Source: Dongia_B soli (lineage in GTDB: Bacteria > Pseudomonadota > Alphaproteobacteria > Dongiales > Dongiaceae). From it: DNA of 64,000 nucleotides. Positions 1-8,756 of this stretch are shown here, piece after piece. The position numbers and the translations under genes were made by a program. Below the pieces are notes generated by a model. It did no database searches, had not been told where the DNA came from, and worked only from the letters and a program-made list of their open reading frames with translations. The stretch's first letter is position 1. Every line of letters begins with the position of its first letter. Where the stretch lies: NCBI RefSeq assembly GCF_034044715.1, contig NZ_JAXCLW010000001.1, positions 558,001-622,000 on the forward strand, in the 5' to 3' direction.

Positions 1-1
1 C

Positions 2-1480
2 ACAAACCGCGAATTGCCCATCATCATGGGGCAATTGACCGTGATGCCGAAGCATATCTGGGAGAAACGCAATCTCGAAGATCCGCTGCCGCAGCCGCCG
101 ATCGGCAGCGGTCCCTATAAGGTACTGAGCTACGAGATGGGCCGGTCCATCACCTTGCAGCGTGTGCCGGATTACTGGGGTAAAGACCTGCCGATAAATA
201 TCGGCCGCGACAATATCGATACCATCCGCTACGACTATTACCGCGACCCCACCATCGCCTTTCAGGCTTTCAAATCTGGCGCCGTCGACTTCCGGCAGGA
301 GAATATCGCCAAGAACTGGGCGACGGGCTACGACATCCCGGCGGTCAGGAACGGCCAGATCAAGCGCGAGGAGATACCGGACGCGACGCCCTATGGGTTT
401 CAGGGTTTCGCCTTCAACACCCGTCGCGCCATCTTCGCCGATCGCCGCGTGCGTCAGGCGATCATCTATGCCCTGGATTTCGAATGGTCGAACAAGACGC
501 TGTTCTATGGCGCCTATAGCCGCAACCGCAGTTACTTCGACAATTCGGAGCTGGCCGCAACCGGTCTTCCCTCACCGGAAGAGCTGAAGCTGCTGGAGCC
601 GTTCCGCGGCAAGATTCCCGACGAGGTCTTCACCCAGGAATATCAGCCGCCGAAAACCGATGGTTCCGGCGATGCTCGCGCCAATCTCGACCAGGCTGCG
701 AAATTGCTGGATGCTGCGGGATGGCCCATCGTCAATGGCAAGCGCGAACGGGACGGCCAGCGGCTGCAGTTCGAAATCCTGCTCAATGGACCGTCTTTCG
801 AGCGAGTCGCCCTGCCCTTCACGCAGAATTTGAAGCGCATCGGCATCGACGCCACCATCCGCACGGTCGACACGGCGCAATACGACAATCGCACCAAGAA
901 TTTCGATTTCGACATGGTGGTCATTCGCATCGGCCAGTCGCTCTCACCCGGCAACGAACAGCGCGATTACTTCGGCTCGCAGAGCGCGAATGAACCCAAC
1001 AGCAACAACCTGATGGGTGTTCGCGACCCTGTGGTGGACGCGTTGATTGAAAAGTTGATCACGGCGCCAACGCATCATGACGTTGTCATCGCCACCCGGG
1101 CGCTCGACCGTGTGCTGCAATGGGGCTTCTACATGGTGCCCCATTGGGTCAGCAAGGTCACCCGCATCGCCTATTGGGATAAATTCGGCCAGCCCGCCAA
1201 GCGGCCCGATCCTACTTTTGGAATTGGCCAAGATTCCTGGTGGATCGATCCGGTTAAAGTCGCGAATCTGAAGCAATCCCATGCGATCGAACAGGCGCAA
1301 CAGGCCCAGGCGAATGCTTCCAGCGGCGATCCTGCTGAGCAGAAAACGGAAGCGCCGAAGACGGACACGCCCGCGGCCGCGCCGCCGTCCACCCAGGATC
1401 GCGGCCAGACGCCGATCTATGGTGTCCTGATCGGCGTCGTGGTCGGCTTCGTCCTTGGCCGGCTGGGCCGGAAGAAGTGA
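2..1480 (+). CDS. yejA: YejA-like peptide ABC transporter substrate-binding protein, 5'-truncated
   Basis: This is the C-terminal part of a family-5 (SBP_bac_5) periplasmic binding protein; the reading frame runs in from before base 1, so the signal peptide and first lobe are missing. The sequence PPIGSGPYKV near the start is the usual SBP_bac_5 hinge-region motif, followed by the second-lobe pattern with FNTRRAIFADRRVRQA. Two permease genes and a double ATPase follow in the order of yejABEF, which imports oligopeptides in enterobacteria, so a peptide or microcin-like substrate is inferred. The last ~60 residues are odd: an Ala/Pro/Thr-rich linker leads into a hydrophobic segment (VLIGVVVGFVLG) and a basic RLGRKK tail, which looks like a C-terminal membrane anchor. 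YejA proteins normally end shortly after the WWIDP region. A 55-base gap separates it from the next gene. Confidence 0.9.
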   Translation, partial: TNRELPIIMGQLTVMPKHIWEKRNLEDPLPQPPIGSGPYKVLSYEMGRSITLQRVPDYWGKDLPINIGRDNIDTIRYDYYRDPTIAFQAFKSGAVDFRQENIAKNWATGYDIPAVRNGQIKREEIPDATPYGFQGFAFNTRRAIFADRRVRQAIIYALDFEWSNKTLFYGAYSRNRSYFDNSELAATGLPSPEELKLLEPFRGKIPDEVFTQEYQPPKTDGSGDARANLDQAAKLLDAAGWPIVNGKRERDGQRLQFEILLNGPSFERVALPFTQNLKRIGIDATIRTVDTAQYDNRTKNFDFDMVVIRIGQSLSPGNEQRDYFGSQSANEPNSNNLMGVRDPVVDALIEKLITAPTHHDVVIATRALDRVLQWGFYMVPHWVSKVTRIAYWDKFGQPAKRPDPTFGIGQDSWWIDPVKVANLKQSHAIEQAQQAQANASSGDPAEQKTEAPKTDTPAAAPPSTQDRGQTPIYGVLIGVVVGFVLGRLGRKK

Positions 1481-1535
1481 TGCCGCGGCAGATGCATCAT
1501 CCGATGCGGATAACCATCGCAGCGCGAGGCAGCCG

Positions 1536-2621
1536 ATGATCGCCTATCTGATCCGCCGCCTTCTGCTGATGATCCCGACCTTGTTCGGCATCATGCTGAT
1601 CAATTTCGTCATCGTGCAATTCGCGCCCGGCGGGCCGGTGGAGCAAACCATCGCTCAGCTCAAAGGCACCGCCACCAGCGCCACGGCGAATATTACCAGC
1701 GCCGGTGGCGAGACGATCCAGCTCTCCAACGCCAACAGCCAGTATCGCGGCGCCCGCGGTCTCGATCCCCGCTTCATCAAGGAAATCGAGCGGATGTACG
1801 GCTTCGACAAGCCGGCGCCGGAGCGCTTCTGGATGATGATGAAGAACTATCTTTCCTTCGATTTCGGCCAAAGCTGGTTCAAGGGCGGAAGCGTCATCAA
1901 TCTCATCCTCAGCAAGATGCCGGTCTCGATCTCGCTCGGCATCTGGACGACCTTGCTGGTGTATCTGATTTCCGTCCCGCTCGGCGTTGCCAAGGCGGTG
2001 CGGGACGGCACCCATTTCGATGTCTGGACCAGTATCTCCCTGATCATCGGCGCCGCCATTCCCAGTTTCCTTTTCGCCATCCTGCTGGTCGTCGTCTTTG
2101 CCGGGGGCAGCTATCTCGACTGGTTCCCCTTGCGCGGCCTGGTCTCCGCGAATTGGCAGGAGCTGAGCCTGTGGCACAAGATCACCGATTATCTCTGGCA
2201 TATGGTGCTGCCGGTGACCGCCATGGTGATTGGCAGTTTCGCCGGTCTGACCATGCTGACCAAGAATTCCTTCATCGATCAGATCAACCAGCAATATGTG
2301 ACGACGGCGCGTGCAAAAGGATTGACCGAGAACCGCATCCTCTACGGCCATGTCTTCCGCAACGCGATGCTGATCGTCATCGCCGGCTTCCCAGGCTCTC
2401 TGATCGGCATCCTTTTCACCAGCTCAGTCCTGATCGAGATCATTTTCTCGCTCGATGGGCTCGGCCTGCTCGGTTACGAAGCGGTCCTCAACCGCGACTA
2501 TCCGATCGTCTTCGGTACTCTTTTCATCTTCACCCTGTTCGGCATGTTTACCCAGCTTATCGGTGACATCACCTATATGCTGGTCGATCCCCGCATCGAT
2601 TTCGAGGCGCGCGAGACATGA
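1536..2621 (+). CDS. yejB: Oligopeptide ABC transporter permease, YejB type
   Basis: Inner-membrane permease of 361 residues with about six hydrophobic helices, beginning MIAYLIRRLLLMIPTLFGIM, the standard N-terminal pattern of DppB/OppB/YejB permeases. The ATPase-docking EAA loop is visible as TTARAKGLTENRILYGHVFRNA. It carries the long periplasmic insert between helices 1 and 2 (about residues 30-110) that distinguishes YejB from DppB. The ATG at 1536 was chosen because the hydrophobic start follows directly; an in-frame ATG at 1455 would add 27 residues of low-complexity sequence overlapping the upstream gene. The stop overlaps the start of the partner permease by four bases (ATGA), so the two are translationally coupled. 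It would form the channel with the YejE-like protein. Confidence 0.93.
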   Translation: MIAYLIRRLLLMIPTLFGIMLINFVIVQFAPGGPVEQTIAQLKGTATSATANITSAGGETIQLSNANSQYRGARGLDPRFIKEIERMYGFDKPAPERFWMMMKNYLSFDFGQSWFKGGSVINLILSKMPVSISLGIWTTLLVYLISVPLGVAKAVRDGTHFDVWTSISLIIGAAIPSFLFAILLVVVFAGGSYLDWFPLRGLVSANWQELSLWHKITDYLWHMVLPVTAMVIGSFAGLTMLTKNSFIDQINQQYVTTARAKGLTENRILYGHVFRNAMLIVIAGFPGSLIGILFTSSVLIEIIFSLDGLGLLGYEAVLNRDYPIVFGTLFIFTLFGMFTQLIGDITYMLVDPRIDFEARET

Positions 2622-3688
2622 GCGAGCGCCAACATCTCAAATCGGCCTTGCGCCTGAAAAAATCCAGGCTTAGCCCGCTCAATCAGCGACGCCTGATGGC
2701 TTTCCGCAACAACGAGCGTGGCTATATCGCGCTGGTTTTCTTTCTGCTGCTCTTCGGCTTCAGCCTGTTCGCCGAGTTTATCGCCAATGACCGGCCGATC
2801 CTGATCAGCTATGACGGCGCCCTCTATTCACCGGTGCTCAAGGATTATCCCGAGACGACCTTCGGCGGCAGTTTTCAGACCAATGCCGATTATCGCGACC
2901 CCTCGCTGCAACGCGCGATCAACGAGAAAGGCTGGATGATCTGGCCGATGATTCCGTTCAGCTACGATACGGTCATCACCAATCTCGCCGGTGCGGCACC
3001 CTCGCCGCCCGATGGCATCAACTGGCTCGGCACCGATGACCAGGCGCGCGATGTCATGGCCCGCGTCATCTACGGCTTCCGCATTTCCGTGCTGTTCGGC
3101 CTGCTGCTGACGGCGGTCAGCACGGCCATCGGCGTCATCGCGGGGGCGATCCAGGGCTATTTCGGCGGCTGGCTCGATTTGCTGTTCCAGCGCTTCCTGG
3201 AAATCTGGGGCGGCCTTCCGACGCTCTATATCCTCATGATCCTCGCCAGTGTCATCGTGCCGGGCTTTTGGACCTTGCTCGGCATCATGCTGCTGATGAG
3301 CTGGACCTGGCCGGTGCCCTATGTGCGGGCGGAATTCCTGCGGGCTCGCAATCTCGAATATGTACGTGCCGCCCGCGCCCTGGGCATGGGGGATGGACGC
3401 ATCATCCTGAAGCACATCCTGCCCAATGCTTTGGTGGCAACGCTCGCTTATCTGCCTTTCACCCTGGCCGGCTCGGTGACGACCTTGACCGCACTCGATT
3501 TCCTCGGCCTCGGCCTGCCGGTCGGCTCGCCCTCGCTCGGCGATCTCCTCAGTCAGGCGAAACAGAATCTGCAGGCGCCGTGGCTTGGCATCGCCGGCTT
3601 CGTTGTCATTGGCTTGATGCTGACCTTGCTGATCTTCATCGGCGAGGCCGTGCGGGATGCTTTCGACCCGAGGAAGACATCCGCATGA
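2618..3688 (+). CDS. yejE: Oligopeptide ABC transporter permease, YejE type
   Basis: Second permease of the peptide importer, 356 residues. An N-terminal cytoplasmic stretch with SPLNQRRLMAFRNNERGY is followed by a first membrane helix (about 40-58), a long periplasmic domain, and five more helices. The text NWLGTDDQARDVMARVIYG is the signature seen in OppC/DppC/YejE proteins, and RAARALGMGDGRIILKHILP is the EAA loop that contacts the ATPase. The start codon overlaps the stop of the YejB-like gene and its own stop overlaps the start of the ATPase gene, each by ATGA, so the whole transporter is one tightly coupled operon. Predicted partner of the YejB-like permease in the inner membrane. Confidence 0.93.
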   Translation: MSERQHLKSALRLKKSRLSPLNQRRLMAFRNNERGYIALVFFLLLFGFSLFAEFIANDRPILISYDGALYSPVLKDYPETTFGGSFQTNADYRDPSLQRAINEKGWMIWPMIPFSYDTVITNLAGAAPSPPDGINWLGTDDQARDVMARVIYGFRISVLFGLLLTAVSTAIGVIAGAIQGYFGGWLDLLFQRFLEIWGGLPTLYILMILASVIVPGFWTLLGIMLLMSWTWPVPYVRAEFLRARNLEYVRAARALGMGDGRIILKHILPNALVATLAYLPFTLAGSVTTLTALDFLGLGLPVGSPSLGDLLSQAKQNLQAPWLGIAGFVVIGLMLTLLIFIGEAVRDAFDPRKTSA

Positions 3689-5337
3689 ACGAGGAAATGA
3701 AAGCCGCATCGCGGCCGCTGCTGGAAGTCGACAACCTGTCGGTTGCCTTCGGCGGCAAGACCGTGGTCGATCATGTCAGTTTCACGATCAATCGCGGTGA
3801 GACCCTGGCGTTGGTTGGGGAGTCTGGTTCCGGGAAATCGGTGACGGCGCTCTCCATCTTGAAACTCCTGCCCTATCCTCTGGCCAGCCACCCCAGCGGC
3901 AGCATCCGGCTGCAGGGGCAGGAGCTGTTGACGGCGCCCGCCGGAGCCCTGCGGCGTATCCGTGGCAACCGCGTCGGAATGATTTTCCAGGAACCGATGA
4001 CCAGCCTCAATCCGCTGCACCGCATCGGCCGGCAGATCGTCGAGATGCTGATGCTGCACCGGGCGACCAATGGCGCCTCTGCCAATCGCGACAGCGCGCG
4101 CAAACGGGCGGTTGAGCTGCTGAAACTTGTGGGCATTACCGACGCCGAAAGGCGGCTGCAATCCTTCCCCCATGAGTTATCCGGCGGCCAGCGCCAGCGC
4201 GTGATGATTGCCATGGCGCTTGCCAACGAGCCCGACCTCCTCATCGCTGACGAGCCGACAACGGCAGTCGATGTCACCGTGCAGGCCCAGATTCTCGCCT
4301 TGCTGCAGGATCTCCAGGCACGGCTGGGCATGGCCTTGCTGCTGATCAGCCATGACCTCGGCATCGTGCGCAAGATGGCGGATCGGGTCTGCGTCATGCA
4401 GGCCGGACGGATTGTCGAGGCCAGCGCAACGAGGGATCTCTTTCGCGCGCCGCAACATGCCTACAGCCGGCAGCTTCTGGCCGCCGAGCCGCGCGGGCGC
4501 AAAGAGCCGGTCGTCGCATCGGCGCCCGAATTGCTCGCTGCGAACGATGTCAAGGTCTGGTTCCCCATCAAGAAAGGCATCTTCCGCCGTGTCGTCGATC
4601 ACATCCATGCCGTAGAGCGGGCCGATCTGCAATTGCGCACCGGCGAGACGCTCGGCATCGTCGGCGAATCCGGTTCCGGTAAGACGACTTTGGGCCTCGC
4701 TTTGCTGCGTCTGATCCGCAGCTCCGGCGAGATCCGCTTCGACAGCCGGCGCATCGACCGCCTCGGCAAGCGCGGCATGCGGCCATTGCGGCGAGAGATG
4801 CAGGTGGTTTTCCAGGACCCCTATGGGGCTCTTTCCCCGCGCCTTTCGGTCGGCGAGATCATTGCCGAGGGATTGCAGGTGCATGATCTCGCCGCGACGC
4901 CGGCCGATCGGGAGACGGCCGTGATCGAGGCCTTGCGCGAAGTGGGTCTCGATCCGGAAAGCCGGCATCGCTATCCGCATGAATTTTCCGGCGGCCAGCG
5001 GCAGCGCATTTCCATCGCCCGCGCGCTGATCCTGAAGCCACGCCTCGTCATGCTGGACGAACCCACTTCGGCCCTCGACATGTCGGTGCAAGCGCAGATC
5101 GTCGATCTGCTGCGCGACTTGCAGCGACGTCACGATCTCGCTTATCTCTTCATCAGCCACGATTTGCGCGTGGTGCGGGCCATGAGTGACCGTGTCCTGG
5201 TCATGCGCGCGGGCGAGATCGTCGAGACCGGCGCGGTCGATCAGATCTTCGACGATCCGCAACAGGATTATACCAAGGCCCTTCTCGCGGCAGCGTTGCA
5301 GCACCGGGTCGTGCATCAGGAGACAGTGCAACAATGA
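3685..5337 (+). CDS. yejF: Duplicated ATP-binding protein of peptide ABC transporter, YejF type
   Basis: Cytoplasmic ATPase of 550 residues with two complete ABC domains in one chain, the YejF arrangement (Opp systems use two proteins). Domain 1 has Walker A GESGSGKS (about 45-52) and signature LSGGQRQRVMIAMAL with Walker B LLIADEPT. Domain 2 has Walker A GESGSGKT (about 327-334), signature FSGGQRQRISIARAL and Walker B LVMLDEPT. Both H-loops read ISHDL. All catalytic motifs are intact, so both sites should hydrolyse ATP. The ATG at 3685 overlaps the upstream stop (ATGA); longer in-frame starts lie inside the upstream permease gene and are not credible. Its stop overlaps the start of the downstream dehydrogenase gene, which therefore belongs to the same transcript. 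Confidence 0.95.
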   Translation: MNEEMKAASRPLLEVDNLSVAFGGKTVVDHVSFTINRGETLALVGESGSGKSVTALSILKLLPYPLASHPSGSIRLQGQELLTAPAGALRRIRGNRVGMIFQEPMTSLNPLHRIGRQIVEMLMLHRATNGASANRDSARKRAVELLKLVGITDAERRLQSFPHELSGGQRQRVMIAMALANEPDLLIADEPTTAVDVTVQAQILALLQDLQARLGMALLLISHDLGIVRKMADRVCVMQAGRIVEASATRDLFRAPQHAYSRQLLAAEPRGRKEPVVASAPELLAANDVKVWFPIKKGIFRRVVDHIHAVERADLQLRTGETLGIVGESGSGKTTLGLALLRLIRSSGEIRFDSRRIDRLGKRGMRPLRREMQVVFQDPYGALSPRLSVGEIIAEGLQVHDLAATPADRETAVIEALREVGLDPESRHRYPHEFSGGQRQRISIARALILKPRLVMLDEPTSALDMSVQAQIVDLLRDLQRRHDLAYLFISHDLRVVRAMSDRVLVMRAGEIVETGAVDQIFDDPQQDYTKALLAAALQHRVVHQETVQQ

Positions 5338-6284
5338 CGACGACTTCGAGCCGGCGGCTTTATTTTGCCGGCATCCACGACCGGACTCCCTCTTGGCGTT
5401 CGGTCTTCGCCGAGAAGGCGCCGGAGATCACTGTCGTCTCCCCCGAGGAAGCGGCGGCCGATCCCGCCAGCATCCGCTACTGCCTGGCTTGGCGGCCACG
5501 GCCCGGCGAATTGGCCGCCTTGCCGAATCTGCAGGTCGTTTTCGGACTTGGCGCCGGGGTTGATGGCATTCTCGCCGATACCACCATCCCCGCGCATTTG
5601 CCGATCGTGCGCATGGTGGAAAAAGGGCTGACCAAAGGCATGGTGGAATATGTGCTCTGGCAGGTGCTCTACCATCACCGCCGCGTCTGGGAACTGGAAG
5701 AGGCGCAGGCCCACGGCATCTGGCTGGATCACAGCTATCCCGCTCCCTGGGATCGCACCGTCGGCATCATGGGCCTGGGCGAGATCGGCGCGGCGGCAGC
5801 CGAGCAGCTCGCCGCTTTCAAATTCAAGCTGCGCGGCTGGAGCCGCAGCCGCAAATCGCTTTCGAATGTGGCGTGTTTCGCCGGCGCCGGGGAATTGCCG
5901 GCTTTTCTCAAGGGCTGCGATATCCTGGTTTGCCTGTTGCCGCTGACGGCGGAAACCCGTGGCCTGCTGAATGCCGATCTCTTCGCACATTTGCCGCGCG
6001 GCGCGGCCCTCATCAATGCCGGGCGCGGCGCACAACTCAACGAAGCGGATTTCCTTGCAGCTTTACAGGATGGCCAGATCGGTTCCGCCACGCTCGACGT
6101 CTTCCAGACCGAGCCGCTGCCGAAAGATCATCCCTTCTGGCAGCAGAAGCGCCTCTTCGTCACGCCGCACAATGCCAGTATGACCGAGGCGGATGCCGCG
6201 GTGCTGGCGATCCGGCAACAGATCCTCGATTTCGAAGCGGGGCAGCCCTTGCGTCACCTGGTCGACCGGCAGGCCGGTTACTAG
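5334..6284 (+). CDS. D-2-hydroxyacid dehydrogenase, glyoxylate/hydroxypyruvate reductase A-like
   Basis: NAD(P)-dependent 2-hydroxyacid dehydrogenase of 316 residues, closest in appearance to GhrA, which reduces glyoxylate and hydroxypyruvate. The nucleotide-binding loop is GLGEIG (147-152). The catalytic triad of the family is present: Arg231 in NAGRGAQL, Glu260 in FQTEPLP and His279 in TPHNAS. The start codon overlaps the stop of the YejF-like gene by four bases, so it is co-expressed with the transporter; the link between a peptide importer and this enzyme is not obvious and may only be positional. The substrate cannot be fixed from sequence; other 2-ketoacids are possible. Confidence 0.88.
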   Translation: MTTTSSRRLYFAGIHDRTPSWRSVFAEKAPEITVVSPEEAAADPASIRYCLAWRPRPGELAALPNLQVVFGLGAGVDGILADTTIPAHLPIVRMVEKGLTKGMVEYVLWQVLYHHRRVWELEEAQAHGIWLDHSYPAPWDRTVGIMGLGEIGAAAAEQLAAFKFKLRGWSRSRKSLSNVACFAGAGELPAFLKGCDILVCLLPLTAETRGLLNADLFAHLPRGAALINAGRGAQLNEADFLAALQDGQIGSATLDVFQTEPLPKDHPFWQQKRLFVTPHNASMTEADAAVLAIRQQILDFEAGQPLRHLVDRQAGY

Positions 6285-6316
6285 TCATAGCCGGGCATCG
6301 CCCGATGAGCCGGACC

Positions 6317-6343
6317 GCCGGCACCATGATGATCGGTGCCGGC
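6317..6343. terminator. Bidirectional hairpin between convergent genes
   Basis: A perfect 9-bp inverted repeat (GCCGGCACC and GGTGCCGGC, 9-base loop) lies between the stops of the convergent dehydrogenase and aminopeptidase genes. There is no T-run on either side, so a classical intrinsic terminator is only tentative. Confidence 0.4.
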
Positions 6344-6367
6344 ATCACGGTTACAACCTGCTGAGGC

Positions 6368-7828
6368 TCAACGCCGGCGCAAGCGCGAGACTTGCGGCTT
6401 GCGCGGCGCCGGACGCGGCACCGGTGTCTTGGCGATGATCTTGGCCGAGGCCTTTCCCTTGGGCTTCGCCCAGTCGGCGATGAAAGCATAAAGCGCGCGC
6501 AATCCCAGCGCTTCGCCACCCTCGGGGCGGCCGGGCCGGCTGCTCACATTCCAGCCCATCGAATCGATATGCATCCACGTAGTCCCGGGCGTGAGGAATT
6601 CCTGCAGATAGAGTGCCGCAGTAATGGCGCCGGCATAGCCGCTTTCGGAACAATTGTTGATATCGGCGATCTTGCTGTCCAGCAGGCGCCGGTAGGATTT
6701 GTTCAACGGCAGGCGCCAGAGCTGATCATCTTGCGTGCGGCCTTGCAGCAGAAGCGCATCGGCGAGATCGTCATCCGTCGCGAACAAAGCCGGCATCTCT
6801 GTCCCCAGCGCAACCCGCGCCGCGCCGGTCAAGGTGGCGGCATCGATGATCAGATCAGGCTTGTCATTCTCCGCCTCGGCCAAAGCATCGCACAGGATCA
6901 GCCGTCCTTCGGCATCGGTATCGCCGATTTCAACCGTGATTCCCTTGCGCGTCTTGACGATGTCCAGCGGCCGCATCGCATTGCCGGAGACGCTATTTTC
7001 CACCGCCGGCACCAGCAGGCGCAGCCGCACCTTCAGCTTGGCATCCATAATTGCCTGGGCCAAAGCGAGCATCAGGGCGGCACCGCCCATATCCTTCTTC
7101 ATCAGCCGCATATAGCTGCCGGACTTCAGATCGAGACCGCCGGTATCGAAACAAACCCCCTTGCCCACCAGGGTTAGCTTCGGTCCCTCGCTGCCCCAGC
7201 GCAGATCGATGAGGCGCGGCGCCCGGCTACTTGCTCGGCCCACCATGTGAATGGTCGGATAGTTCTGCTTCAGGAGATCGTCGCCGACGATTTCGCGGTA
7301 TTTCGCCTTATGAGTCTTGGCGACAGCCTTGACGGCGCTGGCCAGTTCGGCGGGCCCCATATCGCTGGCCGGGGTATTGATGAGATCGCGGCCGAGGAAG
7401 AGCGCGTTGACCAGCCGCGTGACCACCGCCCGGTCGGCGCCTTGCGGCCAGATCAACCGGGCGAGAACCTTGTCTGCATCCTTATAGCGCTGGAACCGAT
7501 AGCCGCCCACGGCCCAACCGAAGGCGAAAGCGGTGGCATCGAACCCGGCTTCGCCATCGAGCTGATAGGCCCCCGCCGGGAGGGCGGCGGGCAGGCCGGC
7601 CGCCGACCAGCGGTCCAGCCCTTCATCAACGCCGAGCAAAACACGGTCGATCTTACCGTCGCCTGTGGGGACCAAACAGGTATTGCCCGGCCTGGCCTGG
7701 AAATCGACATTCTTGACCCACCGCTGCACGCTTGCCGGCTGCGCCTTCAACCAGTCCCCCAGGCGGGCGGCGCGGATCGGCGTAATGACCACGGCATTAG
7801 CGGCGCGGTCGACGAGATGGTCGAGCAA
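6368..7828 (-). CDS. Leucyl aminopeptidase family protein (peptidase M17)
   Basis: Cytosolic M17 metallo-aminopeptidase of 486 residues with the chosen start. Metal and catalytic residues of the family are recognisable: Lys223 and Asp228 in GKGVCFDTGG, Lys235, Asp246 in KDMGGAA, and Asp305, Glu307 and Arg309 in DTDAEGRL, the M17 signature (NTDAEGRL in most members). The C-terminal half is the catalytic domain; the N-terminal half is the variable macro-like domain. The start chosen is TTG at 7828, because AGGAG lies eight bases upstream. An in-frame ATG at 7870 or 7903 would add 14 or 25 residues that do not look conserved. It is probably not PepA in the strict sense: the N-terminus matches the shorter PepB-like 'leucyl aminopeptidase family' group common in alphaproteobacteria. 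Confidence 0.92.
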   Translation of the reverse strand: MLDHLVDRAANAVVITPIRAARLGDWLKAQPASVQRWVKNVDFQARPGNTCLVPTGDGKIDRVLLGVDEGLDRWSAAGLPAALPAGAYQLDGEAGFDATAFAFGWAVGGYRFQRYKDADKVLARLIWPQGADRAVVTRLVNALFLGRDLINTPASDMGPAELASAVKAVAKTHKAKYREIVGDDLLKQNYPTIHMVGRASSRAPRLIDLRWGSEGPKLTLVGKGVCFDTGGLDLKSGSYMRLMKKDMGGAALMLALAQAIMDAKLKVRLRLLVPAVENSVSGNAMRPLDIVKTRKGITVEIGDTDAEGRLILCDALAEAENDKPDLIIDAATLTGAARVALGTEMPALFATDDDLADALLLQGRTQDDQLWRLPLNKSYRRLLDSKIADINNCSESGYAGAITAALYLQEFLTPGTTWMHIDSMGWNVSSRPGRPEGGEALGLRALYAFIADWAKPKGKASAKIIAKTPVPRPAPRKPQVSRLRRR

Positions 7829-8084
7829 GGTGGCAACTCCTAAGACAGCATTGCGACAGATGGGCGGCATCTTTGCCGGTTCCGCGGCGGATTGTAGCCG
7901 CAACGGGGCCTGAATCTGTACGCAAAATCCCGCCGCAGGTCATGTCAAATCTGCGTTCGCCCGCAAGGTCTCGGCCGGAAACTTTGGGGCATAGTTCGCG
8001 GCCGGATCGCATGCTAAAAATGGCCATCCATCTGCAAGGAATATCCGCCATGAAGGATACAAGGATGACGACGGGGGTGTATTC

Positions 8085-8756
8085 GTGACTGAACTCACGC
8101 TGTATATCGGCAATAAGAACTATTCGTCCTGGTCGCTGCGGCCCTGGCTGGCGTTGCAGCACTCGGGATTGCCCTTTCGCGAGGTCCTGCTGCCGTTGCG
8201 GCAGCCCGATAGCAAGGCGCAATTTCTGGCCTTGTCGCCGGCCGGCAAGGTGCCGGTTCTGCGTCACGGCGACGTGGTCATCTGGGAAAGCCTGGCGATC
8301 TGCGAGTATCTGGCGGAATTAGCGCCACAGGCAGGATTATGGCCCAGCGGCTCCGCGGCCCGCGCCCATGCCAGATCGATCGCGAACGAAATGCATGCCG
8401 GCTTTGGCGGTTTGCGCGCGAATCTGCCGATGGATCTGAGGTCGGATCGCCGGGCTCAGTCCCGGGCCCATCTTGTCGCCGCCGAGATTGCCCGGATTGG
8501 CGACATCTGGCGGCAGGCCCGACTGGATTTCGGGCGCCATCTCGGCGGTCCGTTCCTGTTCGGCAGCTTCACCATCGCCGATGCCATGTATGCGCCCGTG
8601 GTGAGCCGCTTCCGGACCTATGGCGTGACATTGGACGAGGTCGGCGCCGCCTATATGTCCGCGATCCTCGATTGGCCGGCCTTCCGGGCCTGGGAAGCCG
8701 CGGCTGCGGCTGAAGGCGCCGTCATCGATTTCGATATCTTTGAACAACCTCGATGA
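8085..8756 (+). CDS. Glutathione S-transferase family protein
   Basis: A 223-residue GST-fold protein. The N-terminal thioredoxin-like domain starts TELTLYIGNKNYSSWSLRP, with the Ser cluster at 14-17 in the position of the catalytic residue; GKVPVLRHGD supplies the cis-Pro that binds the glutathione gamma-glutamyl backbone, and WESLAICEYLAE the Glu/Ser that contacts glutathione. The C-terminal helical domain follows, with SFTIADAMYAPV, the N-capping box region of GST domain 2. The start is a GTG at 8085. Its stop overlaps the start of the next gene (ATGA), indicating co-translation. Substrate unknown. Confidence 0.88.
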   Translation: MTELTLYIGNKNYSSWSLRPWLALQHSGLPFREVLLPLRQPDSKAQFLALSPAGKVPVLRHGDVVIWESLAICEYLAELAPQAGLWPSGSAARAHARSIANEMHAGFGGLRANLPMDLRSDRRAQSRAHLVAAEIARIGDIWRQARLDFGRHLGGPFLFGSFTIADAMYAPVVSRFRTYGVTLDEVGAAYMSAILDWPAFRAWEAAAAAEGAVIDFDIFEQPR

